A DNA stretch of 64,000 bases from JBDSSS01 sp963764195 (GTDB lineage: Bacteria > Actinomycetota > Actinomycetes > Actinomycetales > Dermatophilaceae). This document shows, piece after piece, positions 1-8,542 of the stretch (position 1 is its first letter; each line of letters opens with the position of its first letter). The translations under genes and the position numbers were made by a program. A model generated the notes under the pieces. The model saw only the letters and a list, made by a program, of their open reading frames with translations. It did not search any database and was not told where the DNA came from. The stretch is taken from positions 186,001 through 250,000 of the forward strand of contig CAVXRG010000010.1 in assembly GCA_963764195.1 (NCBI GenBank), in the 5' to 3' direction.

Positions 1-642
1 ATGGCCGAGCGCTGGGTGACCGACCTCGCCGACCTCGTCGAGGACGCGGAGGCGAACGGCATCCCGGTCTACGTCGCGGCGCACGACGTCATCGAGGCGC
101 GCACCGGGTTCCACCTGCACCGCGGCGCCCTCGCCTCCATCCAGCGCCCCGTCCCGCGGTCGGTGGCCGAGGTCATCGCCGGGACCCGGCGGATCGTCGT
201 CGTCGAGGACGTCGTCGACCACACGAACGTCGGGGCCATCTTCCGCAGTGCGGCCGCGCTCGGCGCCGAGGCGGTGCTCGTCTCGCCGCGCTGCGCCGAC
301 CCGCTCTACCGTCGCTCCATCCGCGTCTCGATGGGCACGGTCTTCCAGGTGCCCTGGACCCGGATCGACCCGTGGCCGGAGGGCATCGACCAGCTGCGCC
401 GGGCCGGCTTCACCGTCGCCGCGATGGCGCTCACGGACGACTCCGTGTCGCTCGCCGACCTCGAGGGTCGGGCGCCGGAGCGGCTCGCCCTCGTCGTCGG
501 GGCCGAGGGCGATGGCCTGTCCGACCGCACCGTGGCCGCCGCGGACGTCACCGTGCGGATCCCGATGGCGGGCGGGGTCGACTCGCTCAACGTCGCTGCG
601 GCCTCGGCCGTCGCGATGTGGGCCCTGCGCCCGACCGACTGA
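1..642 (+). CDS. TrmH/SpoU-family RNA 2'-O-methyltransferase, 5' end outside window
   Basis: The product is a SPOUT-fold RNA ribose methyltransferase that uses AdoMet to methylate a 2'-hydroxyl in rRNA or tRNA. All three SpoU motifs are visible: DHTNVGAIFRSAAALGA near residues 72-88, LVVGAEGDGLSD near 165, and IPMAGGVDSLNVAAASAVA near 188. The last two form the AdoMet-binding trefoil knot. Only 213 residues are present, against about 260-270 for the family, and the sequence begins at base 1 in mid-protein (the N-terminal substrate-binding domain is incomplete). The methionine at base 1 is therefore probably internal. The exact RNA target cannot be told. It converges on the DUF3037 gene. Confidence 0.9.
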   Translation: MAERWVTDLADLVEDAEANGIPVYVAAHDVIEARTGFHLHRGALASIQRPVPRSVAEVIAGTRRIVVVEDVVDHTNVGAIFRSAAALGAEAVLVSPRCADPLYRRSIRVSMGTVFQVPWTRIDPWPEGIDQLRRAGFTVAAMALTDDSVSLADLEGRAPERLALVVGAEGDGLSDRTVAAADVTVRIPMAGGVDSLNVAAASAVAMWALRPTD

Positions 643-661
643 GCAGCGCAGGCGGCAGTCG

Positions 662-1039
662 TCAGGGGCGGACGAGCCGGTCGAGCAACCGCTCGAGCTC
701 GACGGCGGGGTCGTCGCAGAGGCCGCCGTGGACCGGGCCGGGCTGCACGACCGTCGACCGCGGCGCGATGATCCAGCCGAAGCGCTGCCCCGGCTTGTCG
801 AGGGTCGGCAGGCCGCGCCCGGTCTCTCCGCGGCAGACCGCGCGCACCCGCTCGAGCATCGGCCGCACGCCGTCGAGGTCGCACCCGGGCGCGAGGGCCG
901 CGGCCCGGGCCTCGTCGAGCTGCCAGGCCGCGTCGAGGAAGCCGGCGTCCTGCGCGTAGAGCACGACGCCGACGTTGATGAACTCCTCGCGGTCGACCCG
1001 GGGGACGAGGCGGAGCAGGACGTACTGGTAGGCGTTCAC
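662..1039 (-). CDS. DUF3037 domain protein paired with a HipA-like kinase
   Basis: This 125-residue protein of unknown function belongs to DUF3037; the N-terminal signature is YQYVLLRLVPRVDREEFINV followed by GVVLYAQ. A GTG start at 1039 is preferred over the longer upstream reading because it overlaps the stop of the preceding kinase-like gene in a GTGA junction (1036-1039), a common translational-coupling arrangement. The family is widely found next to HipA_2-type proteins, as here, so the two probably act together. No catalytic motif is evident to me. The longer frame up to 1156 lies inside the kinase gene and is likely not translated. Confidence 0.8.
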   Translation of the reverse strand: MNAYQYVLLRLVPRVDREEFINVGVVLYAQDAGFLDAAWQLDEARAAALAPGCDLDGVRPMLERVRAVCRGETGRGLPTLDKPGQRFGWIIAPRSTVVQPGPVHGGLCDDPAVELERLLDRLVRP

Positions 1040-1806
1040 GCGCCGCCACCCGTCGGCAGCCACGCGGCCGGGCTCGCGAGCCGCGCCCGGAACATCGCGA
1101 GGTATGCCGCTCGCACCGCCGACGTGTCGGCGAGCTCGGTGGTCGTCTCGAGCCACTCGTCGGGCACGTCGGCGATGACGGCCTCGAGTGCCGTGTCGGT
1201 GAGGCCGGACGCCAGCTCGTCGTGGCGGCCGGCGACGTCCCCGGTGAGGTCACCGAGGACGTGCCGGCTCGCGTCGAACGGCTGCGCGGCGAACCGCTCG
1301 GGCGACGGGGCCCGGCTCGGCCACGAGTGGTGGAAGTAGAGCGCGGCGCCGTGGTCGATCGCCCAGGTCCGGCCGTGCCAGACGAGCAGGTTCGGGTTGG
1401 ACCAGGTGCGGTCCACGTTGGCGGTGAACGCGTCGAGCCAGACGATGCGCTCGGCGAGGTCGCCGGCCGGCGGGTGCGAGCCGTCGTAGCCGAGGGAGCC
1501 GGGCAGGAAGTCGGTGCCGAGATTGCTGCCGACCGAGGCCGTGAGCAGGTCCTGGACCTCTTCGTCCGCCTCGTAGCGGGCGATCCGCGCGTCGAGGTCG
1601 ACGACCGCGAGGTCCGGGACCGGCACGTCGACGAGCCGGGCGATCCCGGCGACGAGCACCTCGGCCACGAGCACCTTGAGTCCCTGGCCCGCGCCACGGA
1701 ACTTCAGCACGTAGGTGCCGTCGTCGTCCGCCTCGACGAGGCCCGGGAGCGAGCCACCCTCCCGCAGTGGGGTCACGTAGCGAGTTGCGGTGAGGTGGGC
1801 CAGCAC
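1036..1806 (-). CDS. HipA-like kinase-fold protein (HipA_2 type)
   Basis: A 256-residue protein resembling the kinase core of HipA but without the toxin's N-terminal domain. Supporting motifs are a lysine-containing YVLKFRGAGQG loop (about residue 33), NVDRTWSNPNLL (catalytic-loop-like N-x-D, about residue 130) and WAIDHGAALYF (metal-binding D, about 150). A GTG start at 1806 clears the MFS stop at 1812; an upstream ATG at 1857 would overlap it. It is followed by DUF3037 through a 4-bp overlap. Protein phosphorylation is inferred from the fold and is not shown. It has no adjacent HipB-type DNA-binding antitoxin, so it should not be called a classical HipBA system. Confidence 0.75.
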   Translation of the reverse strand: MLAHLTATRYVTPLREGGSLPGLVEADDDGTYVLKFRGAGQGLKVLVAEVLVAGIARLVDVPVPDLAVVDLDARIARYEADEEVQDLLTASVGSNLGTDFLPGSLGYDGSHPPAGDLAERIVWLDAFTANVDRTWSNPNLLVWHGRTWAIDHGAALYFHHSWPSRAPSPERFAAQPFDASRHVLGDLTGDVAGRHDELASGLTDTALEAVIADVPDEWLETTTELADTSAVRAAYLAMFRARLASPAAWLPTGGGA

Positions 1807-1811
1807 GGCGC

Positions 1812-3071
1812 TCAGCCTAGTGGGGCCTGGTCGTCGCGCCGGCTGGCGAGCCGCCACAGGCGAGGCAGCGCGAGCACCACCGCGAGGTAGACGACGGCGA
1901 GCCCGGCCAGGGACCAGTGGGACAGGCCCGACGCCGGCAGGGCGAAGGCCGCCAGCGCCGCCGCCGCCACGAGACCGGCGTTGTAGACGACGTCGTACGC
2001 GGAGAACGCCCGACCGAGCAGCTCATCGGGGACGTGCGCCTGCATCAGGCTGTCGACGCTGATCTTGATGCCCTGCGACACGAAGGAGACGACGAAGCCG
2101 ACGACGGCGATGCTCCACGGTGCGAGGACGGCGCCGAGGCCGGCGCAGACGAGCGCACCGAGCGCGAGGAGGCGCACGGCATACGGGATGGCACCGAGGC
2201 GGGGGACGAGCCACGGGGTGACGAACGCGCCGAGCACGAAGCCAGCGGCGGTTGCCGCTGCGGCGACCCCCAGCTCGAGCGGTCCACCGGTCGAGAACGG
2301 CCCTCGGAAGAGCAGCAGCGTCTGGACGAGCAGGAATCCGAAGGGGATCCGCGTGACGAAGACGAGGGCGAGCAGGACCCGGGCGCGACGCGGCAGCGTG
2401 TGCGCCGCTTCGAGAAACCCGTGGTAGACGCTCCGCGCGAGGTGGCGCAGCCGGCGCGGGTGCGCCTCGTCGGGGCCGACGAAGGGCAGCTGGGCAGCCG
2501 TCCAGGCGGCCACGAGCACACCGCCGACAGCGACGAGCACGACGAGGGCGTCGGGTCCGACCGCGCGCAGACCCGTGCCGAGCACCCCCCCGAGCAGGTA
2601 GGCGAAGGAGCCTGCCGTGGGAGCGACGGAGTTCGCGCTGACGAGCTCGTCCCGCTCGACGACGTGTGGCAGGGACGCGGCGAGCCCGGCGAGGATGAAG
2701 CGGTTGACGGAGAAGACGACAAGGACCGCGCCGAAGAACGCCGGCCCCGTCGCGAAGCCGGTGACGAGCGCCGCCACGACGAGCATCGACGCTGCCCGGA
2801 CGAGCTGGCTGATGACGATCACCCGTCGCCGTGGCCACCGGTCGAGCAGGACCCCCGCGAAGGGCCCGAGGACGCTGTAGGGCAGCAGCACCACCGCGAA
2901 GGCGACCGCGATGCTGTGCGCGTCGGCCGCCTGCTCGGGGTTGAACAGGACGTGGCTGGCGAGGGCGACCTGGAAGACCCCGTCGCTGCCCTGCGACGAC
3001 ACACGGCTGAGGAAGAGGCGGCGGAAGTCGGGTCGACGCAGCAGCATCGCCAGAGCCCGCAGAAAGGTCAC
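1812..3071 (-). CDS. MFS transporter
   Basis: A 419-residue integral membrane protein of the major facilitator superfamily, with about twelve hydrophobic segments. The inter-helix 2-3 loop reads GVLLDRWPRRRVIV, a good match to the MFS G-x-L-aD-R-x-G-R-[KR] signature, and there is a central cytoplasmic loop after about residue 210. The N-terminus (RRPDFRRLFLSRVSSQGSDG) resembles the MFS_3/enterobactin-exporter-like drug and siderophore exporters. Substrate is unknown. The start is GTG at 3071. It is first in a probable operon with the HipA-like and DUF3037 genes, separated by only 5 bp from the former. Confidence 0.88.
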   Translation of the reverse strand: MTFLRALAMLLRRPDFRRLFLSRVSSQGSDGVFQVALASHVLFNPEQAADAHSIAVAFAVVLLPYSVLGPFAGVLLDRWPRRRVIVISQLVRAASMLVVAALVTGFATGPAFFGAVLVVFSVNRFILAGLAASLPHVVERDELVSANSVAPTAGSFAYLLGGVLGTGLRAVGPDALVVLVAVGGVLVAAWTAAQLPFVGPDEAHPRRLRHLARSVYHGFLEAAHTLPRRARVLLALVFVTRIPFGFLLVQTLLLFRGPFSTGGPLELGVAAAATAAGFVLGAFVTPWLVPRLGAIPYAVRLLALGALVCAGLGAVLAPWSIAVVGFVVSFVSQGIKISVDSLMQAHVPDELLGRAFSAYDVVYNAGLVAAAALAAFALPASGLSHWSLAGLAVVYLAVVLALPRLWRLASRRDDQAPLG

Positions 3072-3151
3072 GGCGCCAGACTAGGGGGACCGCGTGGTCG
3101 ATCCGTCCGGCGGAGCCGTGGTCGGCGGCAGATCCCGGCAGGCGACGCGCA

Positions 3152-3182
3152 GAAGGGCCCGGGTCACTGACCCGGGCCCTTC
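3152..3182 (-). terminator. Hairpin downstream of tRNA-Leu
   Basis: A near-perfect 15-bp inverted repeat (GAAGGGCCCGGGTCA and its complement around one base) lies 6 bp beyond the 3' end of the tRNA gene. It is followed by no T-run on the minus strand, as is common for actinobacterial terminators. It may also shield the tRNA from transcription arriving from the start of the MFS gene region. Confidence 0.7.
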
Positions 3183-3188
3183 CATCTC

Positions 3189-3274
3189 TGGTGTCGAGGG
3201 GGGGACTTGAACCCCCACGCCCGTTAGGGCACTAGCACCTCAAGCTAGCGCGTCTGCCATTCCGCCACCCCGAC
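3189..3274 (-). tRNA. tRNA-Leu (anticodon GAG)
   Basis: An 86-nt class II tRNA read on the minus strand. The acceptor arms GTCGGGG and CCTCGAC pair (one G-U), the T-arm contains GGTTCAAGTCC, and the 3' CCA is encoded at 3191-3189. The anticodon stem CTAGC/GCTAG encloses the loop TTGAGGT, giving anticodon GAG, which reads CUC and CUU leucine codons. A long variable arm (TGCCCTAACGGGCG region) is expected for leucine tRNAs. CUC is a heavily used codon in this GC-rich window. Confidence 0.95.
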
Positions 3275-3417
3275 AAAGGTGTTGCTTCGGGGGCTTTTCA
3301 GGGCCCCTTGCGGCGAGAGGAAACGTTAGCACGGGCCCCGCGGGGAACACGAACCGGCGGCCGACGCTCGGGGGGTGCGCCGAGCGGGCCCGGGGCGAGC
3401 GGCATACGCTCGAGCGC

Positions 3418-4773
3418 ATGAGTGACGACGCCACCGACACCACGAATCCGCCTGCGCCCTCGACCGTGAGGCCCGAGGACGAGGTCGCGCGCATCTGCGC
3501 CGACCTCATCCGGATCGACTCGACGAACTACGGCGACGGCTCCGGCCCGGGGGAGCGGGAGGCCGCCGAATACGTCCTCGGCCAGCTCGCCGAAGTCGGC
3601 CTCGACGCGGAGCTCTTCGAGAGCGAGAGAGGCCGGGCGACCGTCGCGCTGAGGCTCGAGGGCGAGGATGCCGCCCGCCCCGGGCTCGCCGTGCACGGGC
3701 ACCTCGACGTCGTCCCGGCGAACGCTGCCGACTGGCAGGTCGACCCGTTCGGCGCCGAGGAGCGCGACGGCTGCATCTGGGGCCGCGGCGCGGTGGACAT
3801 GAAGGACATGGACGCGATGATCCTCGCGACCGTCCGCGACTTCGCTCGCACCGGCACCAAGCCGGCGCGCGACACGACCGTCGTCTTCTTCGCCGACGAG
3901 GAGGCCGGCGGCAGGCTCGGCAGCCACTGGCTCGTCGACCACCACCCCGAGCTCTTCGAGGGGGTCACCGAGGCGATCAGCGAGGTCGGCGGTTACAGCG
4001 TCACCCTGCCGACCCCCGAGGGGGAGCGGCGGGCCTACCTGCTCCAGACCGCGGAGAAGGGCATCGCCTGGCTCCGGCTGCGGGCCCACGGCCGGGCCGG
4101 CCACGGCTCGGTCCCCAACGACGCCAACGCGATCGTCCGCCTCGCCGCCGCCGTCGGGCGGATCGCCGCCCACGAGTGGCCGCGGGAGTACATCGCGTCG
4201 GTCAGCCAGCTGCTCGACGAGCTGAGCGCGATCACGACGATCCCGTATGCCGCCGACGACCTCGACGCGCTGCTCGACACCCTCGGTGGGGCGCAGGGAT
4301 TCGTGCGCGGCACGCTGCGCGACACCTCCAACGTGACGATGCTCGACGCCGGCTACAAGCACAACGTCATCCCCCAGACCGCGACGGCGGCCGTCGACTG
4401 CCGCTTCCTGCCCGGCCACGAGGAGTCGCTGATGGCGACGATCCGCGAGCTCGCCGGCGAGTTCGTCGAGGTCGAGGTCGTGCACCACGACGTCGCCCTC
4501 GAGGCGCCCTTCGACGGCGACCTCGTCGAGTCGATGAAGCAGTCCCTGCTCCGGGAGGACCCGGGCGCCGCGATCCTGCCCTACTGCCTCTCCGGCGGGA
4601 CGGACAACAAGGCCCTCGGCCGGCTGGGAATCCAGGGGTACGGCTTCGCACCGCTCCGGCTACCCGCCGACCTCGACTTCGCGCCGATGTTCCACGGGAT
4701 CGACGAGCGGGTCCCCGTCGAATCGCTGAAGTTCGGCGCGCGCGTCCTCGGAGACTTCCTCCGTCGCTGCTGA
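3418..4773 (+). CDS. M20/M25/M40 family zinc hydrolase (ArgE/DapE-like)
   Basis: A 451-residue cytoplasmic di-zinc amidohydrolase or peptidase. Metal-binding signatures are clear: HGHLDVVPA near residue 94, WGRGAVDMKDM near 120 and VVFFADEEAGG near 152, with the catalytic Glu in the DEE run. A central dimerisation (lid) domain with AEKGIAWLRL and GRAGHGSVP follows, and SGGTDNKALGRLG near 383 supplies the late active-site residues. Members cleave acetyl-amino acids, dipeptides or carbamoyl compounds, and the substrate cannot be assigned here. The ATG lies just downstream of one copy of the GTATGCCGCT decamer (3398-3407). Confidence 0.9.
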   Translation: MSDDATDTTNPPAPSTVRPEDEVARICADLIRIDSTNYGDGSGPGEREAAEYVLGQLAEVGLDAELFESERGRATVALRLEGEDAARPGLAVHGHLDVVPANAADWQVDPFGAEERDGCIWGRGAVDMKDMDAMILATVRDFARTGTKPARDTTVVFFADEEAGGRLGSHWLVDHHPELFEGVTEAISEVGGYSVTLPTPEGERRAYLLQTAEKGIAWLRLRAHGRAGHGSVPNDANAIVRLAAAVGRIAAHEWPREYIASVSQLLDELSAITTIPYAADDLDALLDTLGGAQGFVRGTLRDTSNVTMLDAGYKHNVIPQTATAAVDCRFLPGHEESLMATIRELAGEFVEVEVVHHDVALEAPFDGDLVESMKQSLLREDPGAAILPYCLSGGTDNKALGRLGIQGYGFAPLRLPADLDFAPMFHGIDERVPVESLKFGARVLGDFLRRC

Positions 4774-4777
4774 GTGC

Positions 4778-4972
4778 TCAGGCGGTGCGCTGGACCCGGA
4801 TGATCCGTCGGCGCATCCACATCCGGCGCACGCCACCTTCGTAGATGACGGTGCGGGCCAGCTCCCACCGGCCGTACTCGGTGTGCTCACGCACGGCCTG
4901 CCGCGCCTCGGCCCGGGGGGTGTTCCGGTCGAAGGTCAGCACCTGGTACTCGTACTCGTTCACCGGCCACAT
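4778..4972 (-). CDS. DUF5703 family small protein
   Basis: A 64-residue actinobacterial protein of unknown function. The core EYEYQVLTFDRNTPRAEARQ, then EYGRWELARTVIYEGG and MWMRRRIIRV matches the DUF5703 pattern (E-Y-x-V-L, then G-R-W-E-L-x-R, then an arginine-rich strand). It is very short and basic at its C-terminus. It ends 5 bp from the M20 hydrolase stop and converges with it, and is divergent from the downstream lipoprotein gene. No function should be inferred. Confidence 0.8.
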   Translation of the reverse strand: MWPVNEYEYQVLTFDRNTPRAEARQAVREHTEYGRWELARTVIYEGGVRRMWMRRRIIRVQRTA

Positions 4973-5095
4973 TCTGGCACCAGAGCCTCCCGGGCCAAAA
5001 CGACCCCGCCGGTAGACTTACGGTGTCGTCGGTCCGGTCGGATCGGGGGGGAACCGTGCCGCTCCGGCGGGCGTCGATGACCCAGGAGGTCACTC

Positions 5096-5935
5096 ATGAA
5101 CACCAACCGAAGCCGCCTCGGTGCGGCGACCCTGCTGCTCCCGGCCGTGCTCGCGCTCGGCGCCTGCGGAAAGAGCGCCGACCCCGCGCCAGCCGCGGTG
5201 CAGAGCGCGGCGGCCACCACGGCCACGGCGGCCACCACGCCCGCTGCGGACGCGAGCGCGACCACGAGTGCCGCGTCGGGCGGGACGAACGGCGCCGCCC
5301 CCACCGACAAGGCCTCCTTCATCGCCGCCCTCAAGGCCTCGACCGCCGACGTCAAGACCGTCCACGTGTCGATGGGCCTCGATGGTGCCGGGCAGACGAT
5401 GAGCATGGAGGGCGACAGCCGCACGGACCCCAAGAATCCGGCCGTCAAGCTGACGATGTCGGCCTCGGGCCTCGACCTCGACATGGTCGTCATCGACAAG
5501 AAGATCTACATCAAGGGAATCCCCGGGCAGGGTGACGCGAAGAGGTGGCAGGTCTTCGACGAGAACAGCACGATCGGCAAGCAGTTCGCCGGGTCAGCCG
5601 GGAAGCTCGACCCGACGACGATGTATGCCGACTTCGACAAGGCCGTCACGCGCGTCAAGCCGCTCGGGTCCGAGACCGTCGACGGGGAGCAGCTCGAGAA
5701 GTACGAGCTCACCCTCGACACCACGAAGATGGCGGGGGTGACGGCCCTGCCCGACGCCAGCGCCAAGCTGCCCGCCACCCTGACCTACACCGCCTGGCTC
5801 GACGCCGACAACCGCATGCGCCGGGTCGTCTTCGACATCAGCGGGGTCAAGGCCACGATGAAGCTGAGCAAGTACGGCGAGGCCGTCGACATCACCGCTC
5901 CGCCGGCCGCGCAGGTGGTCAAGGGATCGATGTGA
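5096..5935 (+). CDS. LppX/LprAFG-like lipoprotein
   Basis: A 279-residue exported lipoprotein. The signal peptide ends in the lipobox LALGACG (Cys about residue 23), followed by an Ala/Thr-rich linker to about residue 65. The mature domain contains KTVHVSMGLDGAGQTMSMEG and later VVIDKKIYIKGIPGQGDAKR and WLDADNRMRRVVFDISG, the pattern of LppX_LprAFG-type folds that bind hydrophobic molecules at the actinobacterial membrane. A good ribosome site (AGGAGG) lies 6 bp before the ATG. Ligand unknown. Confidence 0.8.
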   Translation: MNTNRSRLGAATLLLPAVLALGACGKSADPAPAAVQSAAATTATAATTPAADASATTSAASGGTNGAAPTDKASFIAALKASTADVKTVHVSMGLDGAGQTMSMEGDSRTDPKNPAVKLTMSASGLDLDMVVIDKKIYIKGIPGQGDAKRWQVFDENSTIGKQFAGSAGKLDPTTMYADFDKAVTRVKPLGSETVDGEQLEKYELTLDTTKMAGVTALPDASAKLPATLTYTAWLDADNRMRRVVFDISGVKATMKLSKYGEAVDITAPPAAQVVKGSM

Positions 5936-6003
5936 CGGCAACGCCCCGGTGAACACGGGGTAACCACGTGCTGCGCCGCACGCGGGTCGACTACGGTCAT
6001 CCC

Positions 6004-6363
<360 letters not shown>

Positions 6364-6376
6364 CCTCGCGCGCGGC

Positions 6377-7324
6377 TCACGACGGGTCTGAGACGTCCTC
6401 GAGGGCCGTCGTGATCTCGACGGGGAGCACGAGGTCGAGGCTCGCGAGGGCCGCGCGCAGCTGACCGGCGGTCCGCACCCCGACGATCGGGGCGGCGACA
6501 CCCGGTCGGTCACGCACCCACGCGAGGGCGACCTCGGCCGGCGACCGGCCCAGCCCCCGGGCCGCCATCGCGACCGCGTCGGCGATGCCGACGGTGCGCT
6601 CGTCGAGGAACCGCGCCGCGAAGTCGGGGAAGTCCGGCGACCCGGCCCGGGACCCCGAGGGGATCCCGTGCCGGTACTTCCCGGTGAGCACCCCGCGTCC
6701 GAGCGGCGACCACGGCAGCAGCCCGAAACCGAGGGCCTCGGCGGCCGGCGCGAGCTCGGACTCTGGTGAGCGGCATACGAGCGAGTACTCGACCTCGTTG
6801 GCCACCAAGGGGACCCGAGAGGACTCGAGCAGACTGAACGCCCGGGTGGCCTGCCATGCCGAGTAGTTCGAGACCCCGACATAGCGGGCCCGGCCCGACG
6901 TGACGGCCCACTCGAGCGCCGACAGCGTCTCGCTCAGCGGTACGTCGTCGGACCACGTGTGGACGAGCCAGAGGTCGACGTGGTCGGTGCCCAGGCGTGC
7001 CAGGGAGGTGTCGAGCTGCGCCATCAGGGCGCGGCGGGAGACGTCGACGTGGCGCTCGCCGCGGGCTCGGGTGATCCCCGCCTTGGTGCAGATGACGAGG
7101 TCCTCGCGTGGGACGACGTCGCCGACGAGACCGCCGAGGATCGTCTCGGCCTCACCGCCGCCGTAGCCGTGGGCCGTGTCCACGAGCGTGCCGCCGGCGT
7201 CGACGAAGGCCCTCAGGTGGTCGGTGGCCTCGTGGTGGTCGACCGCGTGCCCCCACGTCATCGTCCCGAGGCCGATGGGGGACACGGTGAGACCGGAGCG
7301 GCCGAGACGCCTGTGCACAGTCAC
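6377..7324 (-). CDS. Aldo/keto reductase
   Basis: A 315-residue NAD(P)H-dependent aldo/keto reductase of the YccK/Tas-like group. The N-terminus GRSGLTVSPIGLGTMTWG is typical. The catalytic Asp-Tyr-Lys-His set is represented by VDTAHGYGGGEAE (D and Y near residues 48-53), a Lys in DLVICTKAG (about 80) and LWLVHTWSDD (His near 121). The cofactor region PIVGVRTAGQLRAAL lies near the C-terminus. The start is a GTG at 7324. Physiological substrate unknown. Its 3' end converges with the poly-aspartate gene. Confidence 0.9.
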   Translation of the reverse strand: MTVHRRLGRSGLTVSPIGLGTMTWGHAVDHHEATDHLRAFVDAGGTLVDTAHGYGGGEAETILGGLVGDVVPREDLVICTKAGITRARGERHVDVSRRALMAQLDTSLARLGTDHVDLWLVHTWSDDVPLSETLSALEWAVTSGRARYVGVSNYSAWQATRAFSLLESSRVPLVANEVEYSLVCRSPESELAPAAEALGFGLLPWSPLGRGVLTGKYRHGIPSGSRAGSPDFPDFAARFLDERTVGIADAVAMAARGLGRSPAEVALAWVRDRPGVAAPIVGVRTAGQLRAALASLDLVLPVEITTALEDVSDPS

Positions 7325-7394
7325 GAACGCTAGCCGGTCGCCCGGGCCACGCGAGGACGGCCCGCCGAGGGCGGCCAGTCGCTAGGGTCCACCC

Positions 7395-8444
7395 ATGAGA
7401 CTTGGACTCAACCTCGGGTACTGGGGCGCGGGCGTCGGCGCCGACAACCTCGCCCTCGCCGTCGAGGCCGACCGGCTCGGCTACGACAGCGTCTGGGTGG
7501 CCGAGGCCTACGGCTCCGACAGCCCCTCGGTGCTCGCCTGGGTCGGGGCCCGCACCGCGCGGGTCGCCCTCGGGTCGGCCGTGATGCAGATCCCCGGTCG
7601 CACGCCGGCGATGACCGCGATGACCGCCGCGACCATCGACACCCTCTCGGGTGGCCGCTTCCGCCTCGGGCTCGGTGTCTCCGGGCCGCAGGTCAGCGAG
7701 GGCTGGCACGGCGTGCGCTTCGCCGACCCGCTCGGTCGCACCCGGGAGTACGTCGAGATCGTGCGCTCGGCGCTGCGCCGGGAGACCGTGTCGCACGCCG
7801 GCAAGCACTTCACGCTGCCGCTGCCCGACGGCCCGGGCAAGGCCCTCAAGCTCACGGTTCGCCCCGTCCAGGACCCCGTGCCGATCTACCTCGCCGCGGT
7901 GGGCCCGAAGAACCTCGAGCTCTCCGGCGAGATCGCCGACGGCTGGCTCGCGATCTTCTTCAGCCCGGAGCACTCGGGGGACCTGCTCGGCTCGATCGCG
8001 ACCGGGCGGCGGCGCGCGGGCCACGCGGGCGACGACGCGGCGGTGCTCGACGGCTTCGACGTCGTCCCGACCGTGCCGGTCGTGGTGGCCGACGACGTCG
8101 CGGCGGCGGCCGACGCCGTGCGCGCCTACTGCGCGCTCTACATCGGCGGGATGGGCTCGCGGGAGAAGAACTTCTACAACCAGCTCGCGTGCCGGATGGG
8201 CTTCGAGGACGCGGCGGCCCGGATCCAGGACCTCTTCCTCGCCGGGGCCCACCGGGAGGCGGCCGCGGCCGTTCCGATCGAGTTCATCGACGAGACGGCC
8301 CTGCTCGGGCCGCGCGAGCGGATAGCCGAGCGGGTCGCGCGCTACGCCGACGCCGGCGTGACGACCCTGTCGATCTCGACCTTCGCCCCGACTGCCGAGA
8401 CACGGCTCGACATCGTGCGGACGATGGCCGAGATCGCCGGTTGA
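7395..8444 (+). CDS. LLM-class F420-dependent oxidoreductase
   Basis: A 349-residue luciferase-like monooxygenase-fold enzyme. Recognisable segments are MRLGLNLGYWG at the start, LAVEADRLGYDSVWVAEAYG near residue 22, GSAVMQIPGRTPAMTAMTAA near 60 and GRFRLGLGVSGPQVSEGW near 88, the classic coenzyme F420-using pattern in actinobacteria. The length suits the family. It is divergent from the aldo/keto reductase with about 70 bp between them. Substrate is unknown; family members oxidise alcohols or reduce activated double bonds using F420. Confidence 0.9.
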   Translation: MRLGLNLGYWGAGVGADNLALAVEADRLGYDSVWVAEAYGSDSPSVLAWVGARTARVALGSAVMQIPGRTPAMTAMTAATIDTLSGGRFRLGLGVSGPQVSEGWHGVRFADPLGRTREYVEIVRSALRRETVSHAGKHFTLPLPDGPGKALKLTVRPVQDPVPIYLAAVGPKNLELSGEIADGWLAIFFSPEHSGDLLGSIATGRRRAGHAGDDAAVLDGFDVVPTVPVVVADDVAAAADAVRAYCALYIGGMGSREKNFYNQLACRMGFEDAAARIQDLFLAGAHREAAAAVPIEFIDETALLGPRERIAERVARYADAGVTTLSISTFAPTAETRLDIVRTMAEIAG

Positions 8445-8542
8445 CCGCACGGGGCCTCGCAGCGCCCTCCCAGCCGGAGGTGGCACACTGGGCCCGCCGC
8501 TCGTCGGCTCCCGACTTCCCCACCTGAAGGTTGAGTGAACCC

